Origin: Bacteroidota bacterium
GTDB taxonomy: Bacteria; Bacteroidota; Ignavibacteria; Tepidaquicellales; Tepidaquicellaceae
DNA length: 56,267 bases
Direction of reading: 5' to 3'
Assembly: GCA_018266895.1 (NCBI GenBank)
Contig: JAFDZQ010000075.1
Location: forward strand, 1-56,267
In this document: one piece after another, positions 9,901-17,254 of the stretch
Position numbering within the stretch: position 1 is the stretch's first letter
Layout: every line of letters begins with the position of its first letter
The notes under the pieces: generated by a model
Database searches by the model: none
The model's input: only the letters and a program-made list of their open reading frames with translations
Told to the model about the DNA's origin: nothing
Made by a program: the position numbers and the translations under genes

Positions 9901-9995
9901 AGATTAAGAAATCCGGTAATACCGAATATCACAAGTATAATGGAAAGCACGATTGAAAGTACGGGTCTTTTTATGCAGACGGATGACAGACTCAT
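6912..9995 (-). CDS. RND efflux permease, AcrB/MexB (HAE-1) type
   Basis: The protein has 1027 residues. It begins with the typical SLSSVCIKRPVLSIVLSIIL first membrane span, followed by the porter-domain motif PPVITVSTSYPGA and a long periplasmic loop. Membrane spans 2-6 cluster at about residues 335-480, including GLVCDDAIVVLENI, the paired aspartates of the proton relay. A second periplasmic loop and spans 7-12 follow (AQFESFVDPFIIMLTVPLA; MLVGLVTKNAILIVEFAN). It should pump small hydrophobic compounds out of the inner-membrane/periplasm interface, working as a trimer with the adaptor encoded three bases upstream. No outer-membrane TolC gene is adjacent. The substrate is unknown. Confidence 0.93.
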   Translation of the reverse strand: MSLSSVCIKRPVLSIVLSIILVIFGITGFLNLEVREYPNIDPPVITVSTSYPGANSDVIEAQITEPLEQSINGIDGIKIMSSTSREQQSQITVEFELSKDIDAAANDVRDRVSRVLRQLPPDIENPVIEKADADAVPIIIVFIRSSTKNIFDVNEFATNVIAEKVQTIPGVSSTRLFGEKKYAMRLRFDPDKLQSYNLTPSDIQRVLSQENLELPSGRIEGDNTELTIKTFGRLSTPKEFNNIIVKHQDGSIVRMSDIGIAEYGAENERNEVRGNGVIGVNVAILPQPGANVLKISEEFQKRFEQIKKELPAGMEAEVVFDFSTFVQKTVKEVEETIFIAFGLVVLIIYLFLRDWRSTFIPVIAIPVSIIATFFLMNLVGFSINVLTLFGIILSIGLVCDDAIVVLENIYSKIEEGMSPVQAAYKGSKEIFFAVISTTVTLAAVFLPIMFLQGLTGRLFREFAVVIAGSVMISAFVALTLSPMLSSRLLTKHEPSFFYRITEPFFTFLNSLYKKSLEFFMSVRWVSFLIMGLITVLIYFLGSNLKTELAPLEDRSNLRISLTAPEGSSFEFTKKYLRDIGQYVIDSIPEATFPMEIAAGGGGAVNNGTVNIYLSDPEQRTKSQEEVFRKLSKEINKYSGVRVSLSQPPTIGSRFGGQPVQLVILAQNYDKLVEVLPEFLDEANKDPRLQFVDVNLKVNKPEISLTIDREKAADLKVSVEDIGRTLQIAFGGQRMGYFLKDGKQYQVIGQFARENRDKPSDLKSLFVKNSDGKMIQLESLVRLDEQAVPTSRFRFNRNVSATVSAGLKTGYTLGDGNDAMKEIAARVLDESFSTAFSGQSKDFEESSSSLLYVFLFAIVIIYLVLAAQFESFVDPFIIMLTVPLALAGALLSLWYFGMTINIFSQIGIIMLVGLVTKNAILIVEFANQKKEEGLTKTEAVIHSALQRFRPIMMTTTATVLGILPIALGFGAGSRISLGITVVGGLIFSGFLTLFMVPAIYSYFSSTELNIIEDEIEIKQLKGEPVHQI

Positions 9996-9998
9996 TTT

Positions 9999-11066
9999 TT
10001 AATTTAGCTTATCAATCTTTACTTTAGAATTATTTTTCAGTTTTAAAATATTTGTAGTAAGCACCGTATCGCCAATGCTAATGCCTGAAGTGATCTGAAT
10101 TTCCTTTTCGGATCTGAATCCTGTTTCGACATCCTTAAGGACAGCCGTACCGTCATTAAAAACGAAGACACTCTGACCTTTTAACTTCGGTATAAGAGCT
10201 TCAGTCGGAATCATCATTATATTGACATCTTTTTCAAGCTGAAGTTTGACTTTTACAAAAGATCCGGGCAAAAGCTTGCTTCCTTTATTCTGGGTAACGG
10301 CTCTAAGAATAATACTTCTTGTGCTTTCATTTAAATTCGGATCATAAGAAACAACTTTTGCCGAAAAGTCTTCACTGTATCCATCCATATTAAAATTAAT
10401 ATCCATTCCTTTGCTGAACATGCTTACATATTTTTCGGGAATTGAAAAGTCAATCTTTACCTTCCCGATATCCTGAACCGTTGTCAGAACAACAGCGCTG
10501 TTTACCAGACTTCCTTTGCTGACATTCCTGAATCCCGTAATTCCTGAGATTGGGGATTTGATGTATGTTTTGGATAATTCGATTTCAAGAATCTCAATAT
10601 CAGCTCTGATCTTTTCAATATTTGTCTGTCTTATCTCGAATTCATCAGGAGTAAATAAACCCTTGTCAAGAAGCTGTTTTTCTCTTTCTTCCTGTTTAAG
10701 ATTTAAATCTTCATCAATTCTCAGTTTATTAAGTCTTGCAACAATGTCGGCATCATCGAGTTTGAAAAGAAGTTTTCCTGCGGGAACAAAAGTGCCTTCA
10801 TTAAAATAGATCCCGGTTATTTTCCTTGATAATTCGCTTTTGATATCCACCTGTTCGTTTGCGACGACAGTTCCGACAGTTGATATTTCATTTTCGTGTT
10901 CGCCGGATCTGACTATTATTGCATCCGCGGGTAATGTCTGATTTTGCTGGTTTTGATTGCCGGGACCGGATTCTTTTTTATCTGATAGCAATTTAGGGAC
11001 TATTAATAGAACTCCGACAACAATTATCAGCAGTATTACAGAAATGTTTCGTACAGTTTTGTTCAA
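9999..11066 (-). CDS. RND efflux periplasmic adaptor (membrane fusion protein)
   Basis: The protein has 355 residues. A single N-terminal anchor span at about residues 9-27 is followed by a Gln/Asn-rich linker, a barrel-sandwich half (DIKSELSRKITGIYFNEGTFV), a coiled-coil hairpin at about residues 105-145 (rich in K/E) and the second lipoyl half (KTYIKSPISGITGFRNVSKG). A beta-barrel and a membrane-proximal domain complete the protein, as is standard for the HlyD/AcrA family. The start is TTG at 11066; no in-frame ATG precedes the anchor. It ends three bases before the permease ATG, so the two genes form one operon. It would bridge the permease to an outer-membrane channel encoded elsewhere. 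Confidence 0.9.
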   Translation of the reverse strand: MNKTVRNISVILLIIVVGVLLIVPKLLSDKKESGPGNQNQQNQTLPADAIIVRSGEHENEISTVGTVVANEQVDIKSELSRKITGIYFNEGTFVPAGKLLFKLDDADIVARLNKLRIDEDLNLKQEEREKQLLDKGLFTPDEFEIRQTNIEKIRADIEILEIELSKTYIKSPISGITGFRNVSKGSLVNSAVVLTTVQDIGKVKIDFSIPEKYVSMFSKGMDINFNMDGYSEDFSAKVVSYDPNLNESTRSIILRAVTQNKGSKLLPGSFVKVKLQLEKDVNIMMIPTEALIPKLKGQSVFVFNDGTAVLKDVETGFRSEKEIQITSGISIGDTVLTTNILKLKNNSKVKIDKLN

Positions 11067-11399
11067 TCGTATAAATAAAGTTTTATGTAATATACTCCTA
11101 TTGTAAATTTAAATAAATGTTTAATAATTCCTCATTTATTATTAATCTGAAAAGTTACTAAGAAAGTCTTTGACGGATTTTGATAAAATATAATAAATGC
11201 CTTAGCATTTTTTTTACATAACCATAGCTCTACGATAAATCTATTTTGACATACAGATTATTTTTCATGCGATATTACACAGGATTAATCATTCATAATC
11301 ATTCCGGTTTTCTGATCATGGAAATTTACAATGCCAATCAGATTATACTAATTAATTAAAATCCAAAAAATATTAAAAGAATCTTAACTAAATATTCGT
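11067..11399. other. Divergent intergenic region
   Basis: This region separates the minus-strand efflux operon from a plus-strand gene. It has no open frame of note. It contains a terminator-like hairpin at 11195-11215 that belongs to no annotated plus-strand gene. Confidence 0.5.
11195..11215 (+). terminator. Terminator-like hairpin without an upstream gene
   Basis: AAATGC, a CTTA loop and GCATTT are followed by a run of T. No plus-strand gene precedes it, so it could end a short transcript or be incidental. Confidence 0.4.
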
Positions 11400-11407
11400 T
11401 AATTTTG
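11400..11407 (+). promoter_or_regulatory. Possible -7 box, TAATTTTG
   Basis: This is an exact match to TAnnTTTG ending 14 nt before the ATG at 11422. There is no TTG at the expected spacing (AAG is found there), so it is only a half match. Confidence 0.3.
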
Positions 11408-11421
11408 ACAAAAAAATCATC

Positions 11422-11991
11422 ATGAAAAAATATCTTCTGTTTATTTTTATTGTAATCAGTCTGAATTCAGTTAATGCGCAGTATGACTGGGAAAGATTAT
11501 CTTATTCTCATTTTACAGGTTCAGGCGAGGACAACTCCAAAACTTACTATCTGATCAACATTGATAAATCTGGAAAAGGGAGACTTGAATATTTCAAATC
11601 CGGAAAGGTTCATGTTGCTGAATACACAGTCAGCAGAAAAAAATTGAACCACCTGAATGAAAAAATTGAAAAAAGCGGAATGTTAAAATTAAATCCGGCA
11701 GACCTGAAATCTGATAACCCTGTCAGCAGCAGTAACTTATATACAATGACACTTGTGCTTGAAAAAGATTTCGGTGAAGAACATGAAAAACAGACAGGCT
11801 CAAAAGAATTACATGAAAAGGAAAATGAAAATGAAAAAGAAAATGAGAAGGAAGAAGAATCTGAAAAGCCGCAGATAATTCCTGTGCCGGATAATTTAAA
11901 ATCCGAATACAGGAAGATATTTTTTGATCTGTATTATGAAATTGAGAGGGTTGTACCTGAAAAAGCATGGAAAGATGCAGGATCAGAATGA
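11422..11991 (+). CDS. Exported protein with Lys/Glu-rich low-complexity segment
   Basis: The protein has 189 residues. A signal peptide (MKKYLLFIFIVISLNSVNA) has a cleavage site after the Ala-x-Ala-like NAQ at about 20. A mature domain of about 90 residues resembles no family I know. Residues 115-155 are almost entirely E, K and N (ELHEKENENEKEN and similar), probably a flexible charged linker or coiled coil. A final helical piece, KIFFDLYYEIERVVPEKAW, closes the protein. It should reside in the periplasm or outside the cell. The low-complexity run may be variable in copy number between strains. It precedes the multicopper oxidase but is separated by 185 nt with no terminator. Confidence 0.7.
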   Translation: MKKYLLFIFIVISLNSVNAQYDWERLSYSHFTGSGEDNSKTYYLINIDKSGKGRLEYFKSGKVHVAEYTVSRKKLNHLNEKIEKSGMLKLNPADLKSDNPVSSSNLYTMTLVLEKDFGEEHEKQTGSKELHEKENENEKENEKEEESEKPQIIPVPDNLKSEYRKIFFDLYYEIERVVPEKAWKDAGSE

Positions 11992-12176
11992 TCAGTATGA
12001 TTATGTTCTTAGTAAATTTTTTGTGCTCAGTTACAAAACGAATATCATTTATTAAATAAATGAAATTCTGAAGATCAAAGATCCTGAAAATTAAAATTAA
12101 ATTTAAATTTTAATTGAATAGAAAAATTTAATTAATTTCCCCACTTTAGTCACATTAAAAAATAATTCCCTTATTA

Positions 12177-13925
12177 ATGAATAGAAGAGACATGATTTTA
12201 AAAGCGCTCCAGGCAGGTGCTTTTATAAGTTCGGTAAAACCCATGCAGCTATTTGCAAATGAAAAAAAAGATGCGCTTCTGACTGAAATGACAGGTAATC
12301 CTCTCAGATTTCCCCCGGTGTTTACCAACGGCGGAACGATGTCGCTTGCAACTGCAAATGTGAATGTCTGGCCCGGGCAGAATACACAGGTTCTCGCTAT
12401 CAACGGTTCATACCCGGGACCGTCAGTAATAGTTGAAAAAGGTTCTGTATTTACTGCCCATTTCTCAAATCAGCATAACGAGCCTGCTACAATTCACTGG
12501 CACGGCATTAATGCTCCCGAGCTTATGGACGGACATCCAAAAGATGCAGTCCCTCCCGGAGGAAATTATACTTACACATTTCCGGTGTTAAACAGGGCAG
12601 GAACATATTTTTATCATTCTCATGCAGATATGCTGACAGCAGAACATGTATACAGGGGATTCGCAGGTTTTTTTATAGTTACTGATCCTGCAGAAATTCC
12701 GCTCGGACTTCCGCGGGGAGATTTTGATGTTCCTTTATGTATTCAGGACAGAAGATCAGCAAACATTCCTCAGTTCACTTATACTGCTGAATTGAATGAT
12801 GTAATGTACGGATATCTCGGCGATGCGCCATTGATAAACGGAACACCCGATGCATACTTTGAAGTGAACAGAACATTATACAGATTCAGACTTCTTAACG
12901 GTTCTAATGCACGAGTATATAAAATCGCTTTATCCGATAATAGACCATTTCACATAATCGGAACAGACGGTGGATTAAAAGATGCCGCTGTACAGGCAGC
13001 TTCATTTTATCTTTCACCCGGAGAAAGGACTGATATACTGGTTGATTTTACTCCTTATACGATTGGTCAGAATGTAACTCTCAAATCACAGGCATTCACT
13101 GCTCCCGGAGCCGGAAGTTACAGGCAGGGCACTGAGCTTAATCTTCTGAGATTCGATGTAACGGGAAATACTGCTTCAGGAGGAATAGTACCGGCAACAC
13201 TTCCGCCTATAACTTATTATAATCCGGCAGATGTAAAGATTGTAAGAAACTTTACTCTTACAATGAGCGGAAGCGGAATGAACATGCACAGGATAAACGG
13301 ACTAACATTTGTAATGGACAGGATTGACTGGCAGACACCGCTCAATTCACTGGAAGAATGGAAGATATTAAACGCCAGCAATAATATACATCCCATGCAC
13401 AGTCATTCGGAACAGTTCCAGGTGTATTCAAGGAACGGAAGTACTGATCTTCCGCCTGCCGACAAGGGCTGGAAAGATACTGTTCTCATTTATCCTTTTG
13501 AAACAGTCCGGTTGCTTGTAAGATTTACGGGATACCGGGGAATATTTTTATTTCATTGCCATAATCTCGAACACGAAGATGACGGAATGATGCTTAATTT
13601 TAAAATCACAGATCCTATAGGCATTAATGAAAATAATTCAAATGTAGCAGAAGGTTATGTACTGAATCAGAATTATCCGAATCCGTTCAATCCTTCTACT
13701 AATATCATATTTGAAATTCCGAAAGACGGCAATATTTCACTGAAGCTGTATGATCAGCTTGGAAAAGAAATTTATACAATGATTGACGGTTTCAGGAGAA
13801 AGGGAAGTTACGAAGTCAGCATTAACGCTGATCTCATAAACGGCGGACTTTCATCGGGAGAATATTTTTATAAACTTTCTGCTGGCAATGTACTGATCAG
13901 TAAGAAGATGATAGTAGTCAAGTAA
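12177..13925 (+). CDS. Multicopper oxidase (CueO-like) with T9SS sorting tail
   Basis: The protein has 582 residues. All four copper-ligand motifs of three-domain multicopper oxidases are present: HWHG (107-110), HSH (147-149), HPMHSH (405-410) and HCHNLEHEDDGMM (460-472). The T1-copper axial Met is retained. The closing motif is like that of CueO/bilirubin-oxidase relatives, so copper or phenol oxidation coupled to O2 reduction is likely. The N-terminus NRRDMILKALQAGAF resembles a twin-arginine signal. From about residue 493 a T9SS type A sorting domain is fused (NQNYPNPFNPSTNI, LYDQLGKEI). Folded, copper-loaded export by Tat followed by T9SS transfer to the surface would be unusual; Sec export is the alternative. 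No methionine-rich copper-sensing insert is seen. Confidence 0.92.
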   Translation: MNRRDMILKALQAGAFISSVKPMQLFANEKKDALLTEMTGNPLRFPPVFTNGGTMSLATANVNVWPGQNTQVLAINGSYPGPSVIVEKGSVFTAHFSNQHNEPATIHWHGINAPELMDGHPKDAVPPGGNYTYTFPVLNRAGTYFYHSHADMLTAEHVYRGFAGFFIVTDPAEIPLGLPRGDFDVPLCIQDRRSANIPQFTYTAELNDVMYGYLGDAPLINGTPDAYFEVNRTLYRFRLLNGSNARVYKIALSDNRPFHIIGTDGGLKDAAVQAASFYLSPGERTDILVDFTPYTIGQNVTLKSQAFTAPGAGSYRQGTELNLLRFDVTGNTASGGIVPATLPPITYYNPADVKIVRNFTLTMSGSGMNMHRINGLTFVMDRIDWQTPLNSLEEWKILNASNNIHPMHSHSEQFQVYSRNGSTDLPPADKGWKDTVLIYPFETVRLLVRFTGYRGIFLFHCHNLEHEDDGMMLNFKITDPIGINENNSNVAEGYVLNQNYPNPFNPSTNIIFEIPKDGNISLKLYDQLGKEIYTMIDGFRRKGSYEVSINADLINGGLSSGEYFYKLSAGNVLISKKMIVVK

Positions 13926-13961
13926 TTCAAAAAAACAAAAGTATAAAATATTTACAGGAAT

Positions 13962-14216
13962 ATGACTCAGGCACAATTAAAAAATGTCATGAAGTATCAT
14001 TTAAGGAACTTCAATGATGAAGGTGTTACGATCAATGACTCCACAGTTTTTAATACAGTGCTAAGTGATTCAGACGGGTACGGGAATGCAAATTCAAAGT
14101 ATATATTCCGGTCAGTAATCCGCTGGACAATGATAAATAATGGTCATGCCGATAAACCGTGGCCCAAGGACTGGTTTGATAAAAATGTTGAATATCTGTC
14201 ATCCAAAATAATTTAA
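13962..14216 (+). CDS. Small unknown protein
   Basis: The protein has 84 residues, no signal peptide and no membrane span. It contains several aromatic residues and a KPWPKDWFDKN stretch near the C-terminus. I do not recognise it. It lies 36 nt after the multicopper oxidase and 10 nt before the next gene, so it is probably co-transcribed with them. Its weak upstream ACAGGA might act as a ribosome site. A real gene is likely but not certain. Confidence 0.5.
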   Translation: MTQAQLKNVMKYHLRNFNDEGVTINDSTVFNTVLSDSDGYGNANSKYIFRSVIRWTMINNGHADKPWPKDWFDKNVEYLSSKII

Positions 14217-14226
14217 TTCTGATGTC

Positions 14227-15081
14227 TTGAGGATATATAAGCACTGTTTAATAGTATTCCTGATCTTAATGGCATCACTTGCATCAGCTCAGGAAAAACC
14301 TCTTATAATATCATTTGGCAGCATAAAAACCGAATTAAAGAAAAGCGCATTTAATCTCGGAATTCAGTATCTGGTTTCACTTGACAGTTCTTTCAGGGAA
14401 CAGGACATTCTGTACTGGGGGAGAAAATCACTTATTCAGCTATCACCTGAATTCAATGTTCAGACTGGTACAAATGATGCCTTCTCGGCAATTGAAGCAA
14501 AGATTACCGGTGTTGCATTGCTGTTTAAGACGATTAAAATTGACGGAGTTAAAACTGTTGATACTAAAAAGTTAATTCATGCTTTTCCCTTATCTGCAGG
14601 AATAGAAACAAATAATAACTTTGAATATGTAAACGGGATAATTGAAGCAGGTTATGTTCCGTGGTATCAGGCAGTATTTATGAACAAGATTCCCGGATGG
14701 CTGAAAAAAACAAAGATAGGAATATTCCTGCAGGGAGGATATAAATTTAATCTCGATACGGCAGATTCGCTCAATAAATCAGGCGGTGATGCAGATCAGA
14801 GCAAAGAGCAGACAGATAAAGCCATATTCAGATCTAAGGGAAGTATAGGAGTCAATACAGGGGAATTGATAAATCTTTCATTCCTTAAGATCGGACTTGC
14901 CGGTGATGCGCACGGCTGGTATGATTTTATTAATAAGACCACATATTTCAGACTTGAAGGCAAGTTCAGATTCTTCATTGCAAAGGACAGGTATTTTGAC
15001 TTTGTATATCAGAAAGGTTCAGGCGCTCCTAATTTTAATCAGGGAGATCAGTACGGAATAAATCTGACAGTGGGGTTTTAA
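14227..15081 (+). CDS. Exported protein, probable outer-membrane beta-barrel
   Basis: The protein has 284 residues if it starts at the TTG at 14227; the nearby ATG at 14222 reads straight into a stop. A signal peptide (CLIVFLILMASLASA) ends at about residue 21. The mature part alternates short polar and hydrophobic strands and terminates in GINLTVGF, an aromatic C-terminal residue typical of barrel proteins recognised by BamA. No enzymatic motif is seen and the family is not recognised. It follows the unknown 84-residue gene and is closed by a hairpin at 15261-15296. A porin or surface barrel is inferred from sequence pattern only. Confidence 0.6.
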   Translation: MRIYKHCLIVFLILMASLASAQEKPLIISFGSIKTELKKSAFNLGIQYLVSLDSSFREQDILYWGRKSLIQLSPEFNVQTGTNDAFSAIEAKITGVALLFKTIKIDGVKTVDTKKLIHAFPLSAGIETNNNFEYVNGIIEAGYVPWYQAVFMNKIPGWLKKTKIGIFLQGGYKFNLDTADSLNKSGGDADQSKEQTDKAIFRSKGSIGVNTGELINLSFLKIGLAGDAHGWYDFINKTTYFRLEGKFRFFIAKDRYFDFVYQKGSGAPNFNQGDQYGINLTVGF

Positions 15082-15260
15082 ACGGAAGAATAGCTTTTAC
15101 ACTCAACAATCGTGACCATTCAATCCGGCAATTATATTCGACTGCCGTCATTTCTCACATATTCAGAAAGTAAGTCAAAGCCAAAGCGATCAGATATGAT
15201 AAAACGCTTGTGATCTCGAATATGTATTTGTTAAAACTTCTTTTCATAATATTATTTTTA

Positions 15261-15296
15261 AGACCTGTCCTGACATTTTCCCGGACAGGTCTGATT
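15261..15296 (+). terminator. Terminator between convergent genes
   Basis: A ten-bp stem, AGACCTGTCC / GGACAGGTCT (15283-15292), is followed by GATTTT. It serves the plus-strand gene ending at 15081; the T-tract is modest. The facing minus-strand gene lacks a T-rich run on its own side. Confidence 0.6.
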
Positions 15297-15306
15297 TTAT
15301 GAAATA

Positions 15307-15825
15307 CTATCTGACTCTCGGTTTAGGTCTGGGAACTGTTCCGCATCTTTCAAAATCATCAGCGAGTCTGTTTGCAACTCCTCTTACAACTTCAGCAGCG
15401 ACAGATTTTAATGCCTGATTGAATTCTTTACTAATGGTCAATCCGGAGATCTGTGTAAGAATGTTAGCGACCTGAATTTGTTCAGCTGAAGTAATTTCCT
15501 TCCATGGGTAGGGACCTGGCCAGGGATCCGGAACAGGAGGGAATGGAGGAAACTGTCTCCAGGGCGGACAAATATCATCGCCTTCTTCCCAGCCGTTTAT
15601 TATTCCTGCTGAAGCTTCTTTTGACATCTTCTGAGAAAGTACGAACACTTTGCGGGATAGTTTTTTATCAGTGACTAACTTGCTCAGCTGTTTAACTGCA
15701 TCAGCTAAAGCGAGTTCGCCGAAATGCCCCCAGCCCGGATCTTCCCAGTTCGGAATAAAGTGAGTGATGAAGAGAGACTTTACCTTTCTCCAGTCTGAAA
15801 TAAATCTTTTGTTTGTTTTTGCCAT
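15307..15825 (-). CDS. Unknown protein with Trp/Pro-rich centre
   Basis: The protein has 172 residues with no signal peptide or membrane span. The N-terminus is basic, and the first ninety residues look helical. A central stretch (about residues 85-108) is extraordinarily rich in proline and tryptophan (PPWRQFPPFPPVPDPWPG), then two helices follow and a basic RPKPRVR tail. The proline-rich part may be a linker or a binding surface for SH3-like or other aromatic-recognition partners. No family is recognised. It is a stand-alone gene; a promoter-like TTA-N20-TAATTTTG lies 82 nt upstream. Confidence 0.6.
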   Translation of the reverse strand: MAKTNKRFISDWRKVKSLFITHFIPNWEDPGWGHFGELALADAVKQLSKLVTDKKLSRKVFVLSQKMSKEASAGIINGWEEGDDICPPWRQFPPFPPVPDPWPGPYPWKEITSAEQIQVANILTQISGLTISKEFNQALKSVAAEVVRGVANRLADDFERCGTVPRPKPRVR

Positions 15826-15907
15826 TGTTTGAATTAAATTTTAAAGTTTTGCTTACTCTCTTTAAATTGTACGGATTTTCAGCAAACTCCGTGTTAAATT
15901 TTCTTTA

Positions 15908-15938
15908 CAAAATTAATACACTTGCATATGAAAGATAA
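15908..15938 (-). promoter_or_regulatory. Possible promoter, TTA-N20-TAATTTTG
   Basis: The minus-strand TAATTTTG box (15915 down to 15908) fits the local -7 consensus and is preceded at exactly 20 nt by TTA rather than TTG. It would drive the Trp/Pro-rich protein gene. Confidence 0.4.
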
Positions 15939-16097
15939 TAGAGGCAGGCGCATTTTGTTGATGAGTAGAAATACTTATCAATTAATAATTAATTGGTAAT
16001 TAACTGTTAACAGTCGAGAGATGAAAATTTATAATTATTTATCAAAAAGATTTTGTATTTTACTGCATTAATATTTTTATAAAGTTAATTAATCATT

Positions 16098-16475
16098 ATG
16101 ACAGATAAATATTTTATTGAAGCAGAAGCTACCTGGGAAATTGGAGCTGCCGAAGATGCACTGGAGCCGTTTATTGTGGCAAGAGTAAAAGATATTAACG
16201 GCGAACCGGTTACAGGTCTGAAAAAATCTGATTTCATAGTTTATAACATGGGATTTGGTTTCGGGAATACAGTCATTGCTGTTGTTCAGGAGATTGCAGC
16301 TGAAGCTCCGTCTTTGCCGGTAATGCCGGGAACATACAGACTTAAACTCAGAATCAGTCATATGATGACTGGTCAGTTTGTTTTTGCGCTTATCATAAAG
16401 AACCGGGTCAGAAGGAAAGGCGTGAAATCGCATTCTATTGCTCAGACACTTGTCTCTGCATTTAAATTAAAATAG
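16098..16475 (+). CDS. Unknown small beta-rich protein
   Basis: The protein has 125 residues and no signal peptide. The segment FIVARVKDINGEPVTGLKKS followed by DFIVYN resembles the opening strands of the domain that begins many VWFA-related and Ig-like bacterial proteins (pattern V-D-x-x-G-x-P-V-x-G-L-xx-x-D-F). This suggests an immunoglobulin-like sandwich. The C-terminus is basic. Apart from this resemblance I do not recognise it. No operon partner: 272 nt separate it from the facing gene upstream and 351 nt from the next. It would be cytoplasmic unless exported by a non-classical route. Confidence 0.55.
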   Translation: MTDKYFIEAEATWEIGAAEDALEPFIVARVKDINGEPVTGLKKSDFIVYNMGFGFGNTVIAVVQEIAAEAPSLPVMPGTYRLKLRISHMMTGQFVFALIIKNRVRRKGVKSHSIAQTLVSAFKLK

Positions 16476-16801
16476 ATGCTTTTACTGAATATTTAGGCAT
16501 AACTTTTCTAATCGGTCAGGTATTCCGGATTACCAACTTAAATATTTCTTTTAAGATATTATTTATTTTGTATAAAAAGTTACCGGTTGGCGGAATGCTA
16601 CCGGCGGTGCACAGCTTTAGCTTTCTGATGATATTGTTACAGTATCTTCATGTTGTTTTAAAATAGTTTACTCCGATTCTAAATTCACAGACTGCTTAAA
16701 ACTGTTTGGAATTTAGTTCACTCTGCAAAAAAAATGCTCCGTGAATATTTTATTCAGGTTATGATTTTACTTCTTGATTATCGCATGTGCAATAATTACT
16801 T
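16476..16801. other. Intergenic region, no gene seen
   Basis: This is AT-rich sequence without a usable open frame. A locally GC-rich spot near 16575-16610 carries two partial copies of TACCGG..GGCGG. No terminator is evident. Confidence 0.45.
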
Positions 16802-16821
16802 TACCTTAAATAATTAAGGTA
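16802..16821 (+). promoter_or_regulatory. Inverted repeat covering the ribosome site of the next gene
   Basis: TACCTTAA, four bases and TTAAGGTA form perfect 8-bp arms, ending five bases before the ATG at 16827. The right arm contains AAGG, one of the few Shine-Dalgarno-like sequences in the window. As RNA the hairpin would hide it; as DNA it would make a good dimer operator. Confidence 0.5.
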
Positions 16822-16826
16822 GCATT

Positions 16827-17090
16827 ATGGCGCAGTCAAATAAAGTCTTCGAGCCGGTAGAGGCAATTGTTCATTTCAACAATAAAAAAGTAAGAATACT
16901 AAGATTTAAATGGAAGAACGATGTTTACAAAGTCACGGAAATGCTTCAGAGCTGGGATATTCCTTCGGGAGACAACTTTTCAACACACTATGTCGTGATC
17001 TGCGAGGATAAAAACATAATGTGCGAATTGTCTCTGAATTTCACAGACAGGAAGTGGAATTGTGAACTTGTGCAGTGGGACACTCTTTGA
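16827..17090 (+). CDS. Small conserved-looking unknown protein
   Basis: The protein has 87 residues, is soluble and has five tryptophans or more. The layout EPVEAIVHFNNKKVRILRFKW followed by a VYKVTEMLQSWD segment and a C-terminal CELSLNF..WNCELV strand pair reminds me of small single-domain beta proteins of the DUF6504 type, where a Pro-Val start, an F-x-W strand and a terminal W-x-L strand recur. This is a resemblance only. Function is unknown. The start is supported by AAGG seven bases upstream, inside an inverted repeat that may regulate it. Confidence 0.6.
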   Translation: MAQSNKVFEPVEAIVHFNNKKVRILRFKWKNDVYKVTEMLQSWDIPSGDNFSTHYVVICEDKNIMCELSLNFTDRKWNCELVQWDTL

Positions 17091-17187
17091 ACAATGTTTT
17101 TACAAATTATTCGGGAAAAATTTCGGATTGAAAAGTTAGTATCAGTGTATACGCAATAACATCCCTGCAATAATACTATTTAATTCC

Positions 17188-17218
17188 TTGTTACTTCAGA
17201 GCAGTTTAAGTAATTTTG
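17188..17218 (+). promoter_or_regulatory. Promoter of tig, TTG-N20-TAATTTTG
   Basis: TTG at 17188-17190, a 20-nt spacer and TAATTTTG at 17211-17218 give a full match to the -33/-7 consensus, 36 nt before the tig start codon. Confidence 0.7.
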
Positions 17219-17254
17219 ATGTTTATAAAAGTTCGTAAATAAAATCGCATAAAA

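Noticed and set aside
11170-11195. Sigma-70-like TTGACG and TATAAT pair
   Set aside because: The spacer is only 13 nt, too short for a working promoter, and the local consensus in this genome is different.
16575-16610. Possible short direct repeats or CRISPR-like unit
   Set aside because: Only two partial TACCGG copies without regular spacing; no array, spacers or cas genes anywhere in the window.
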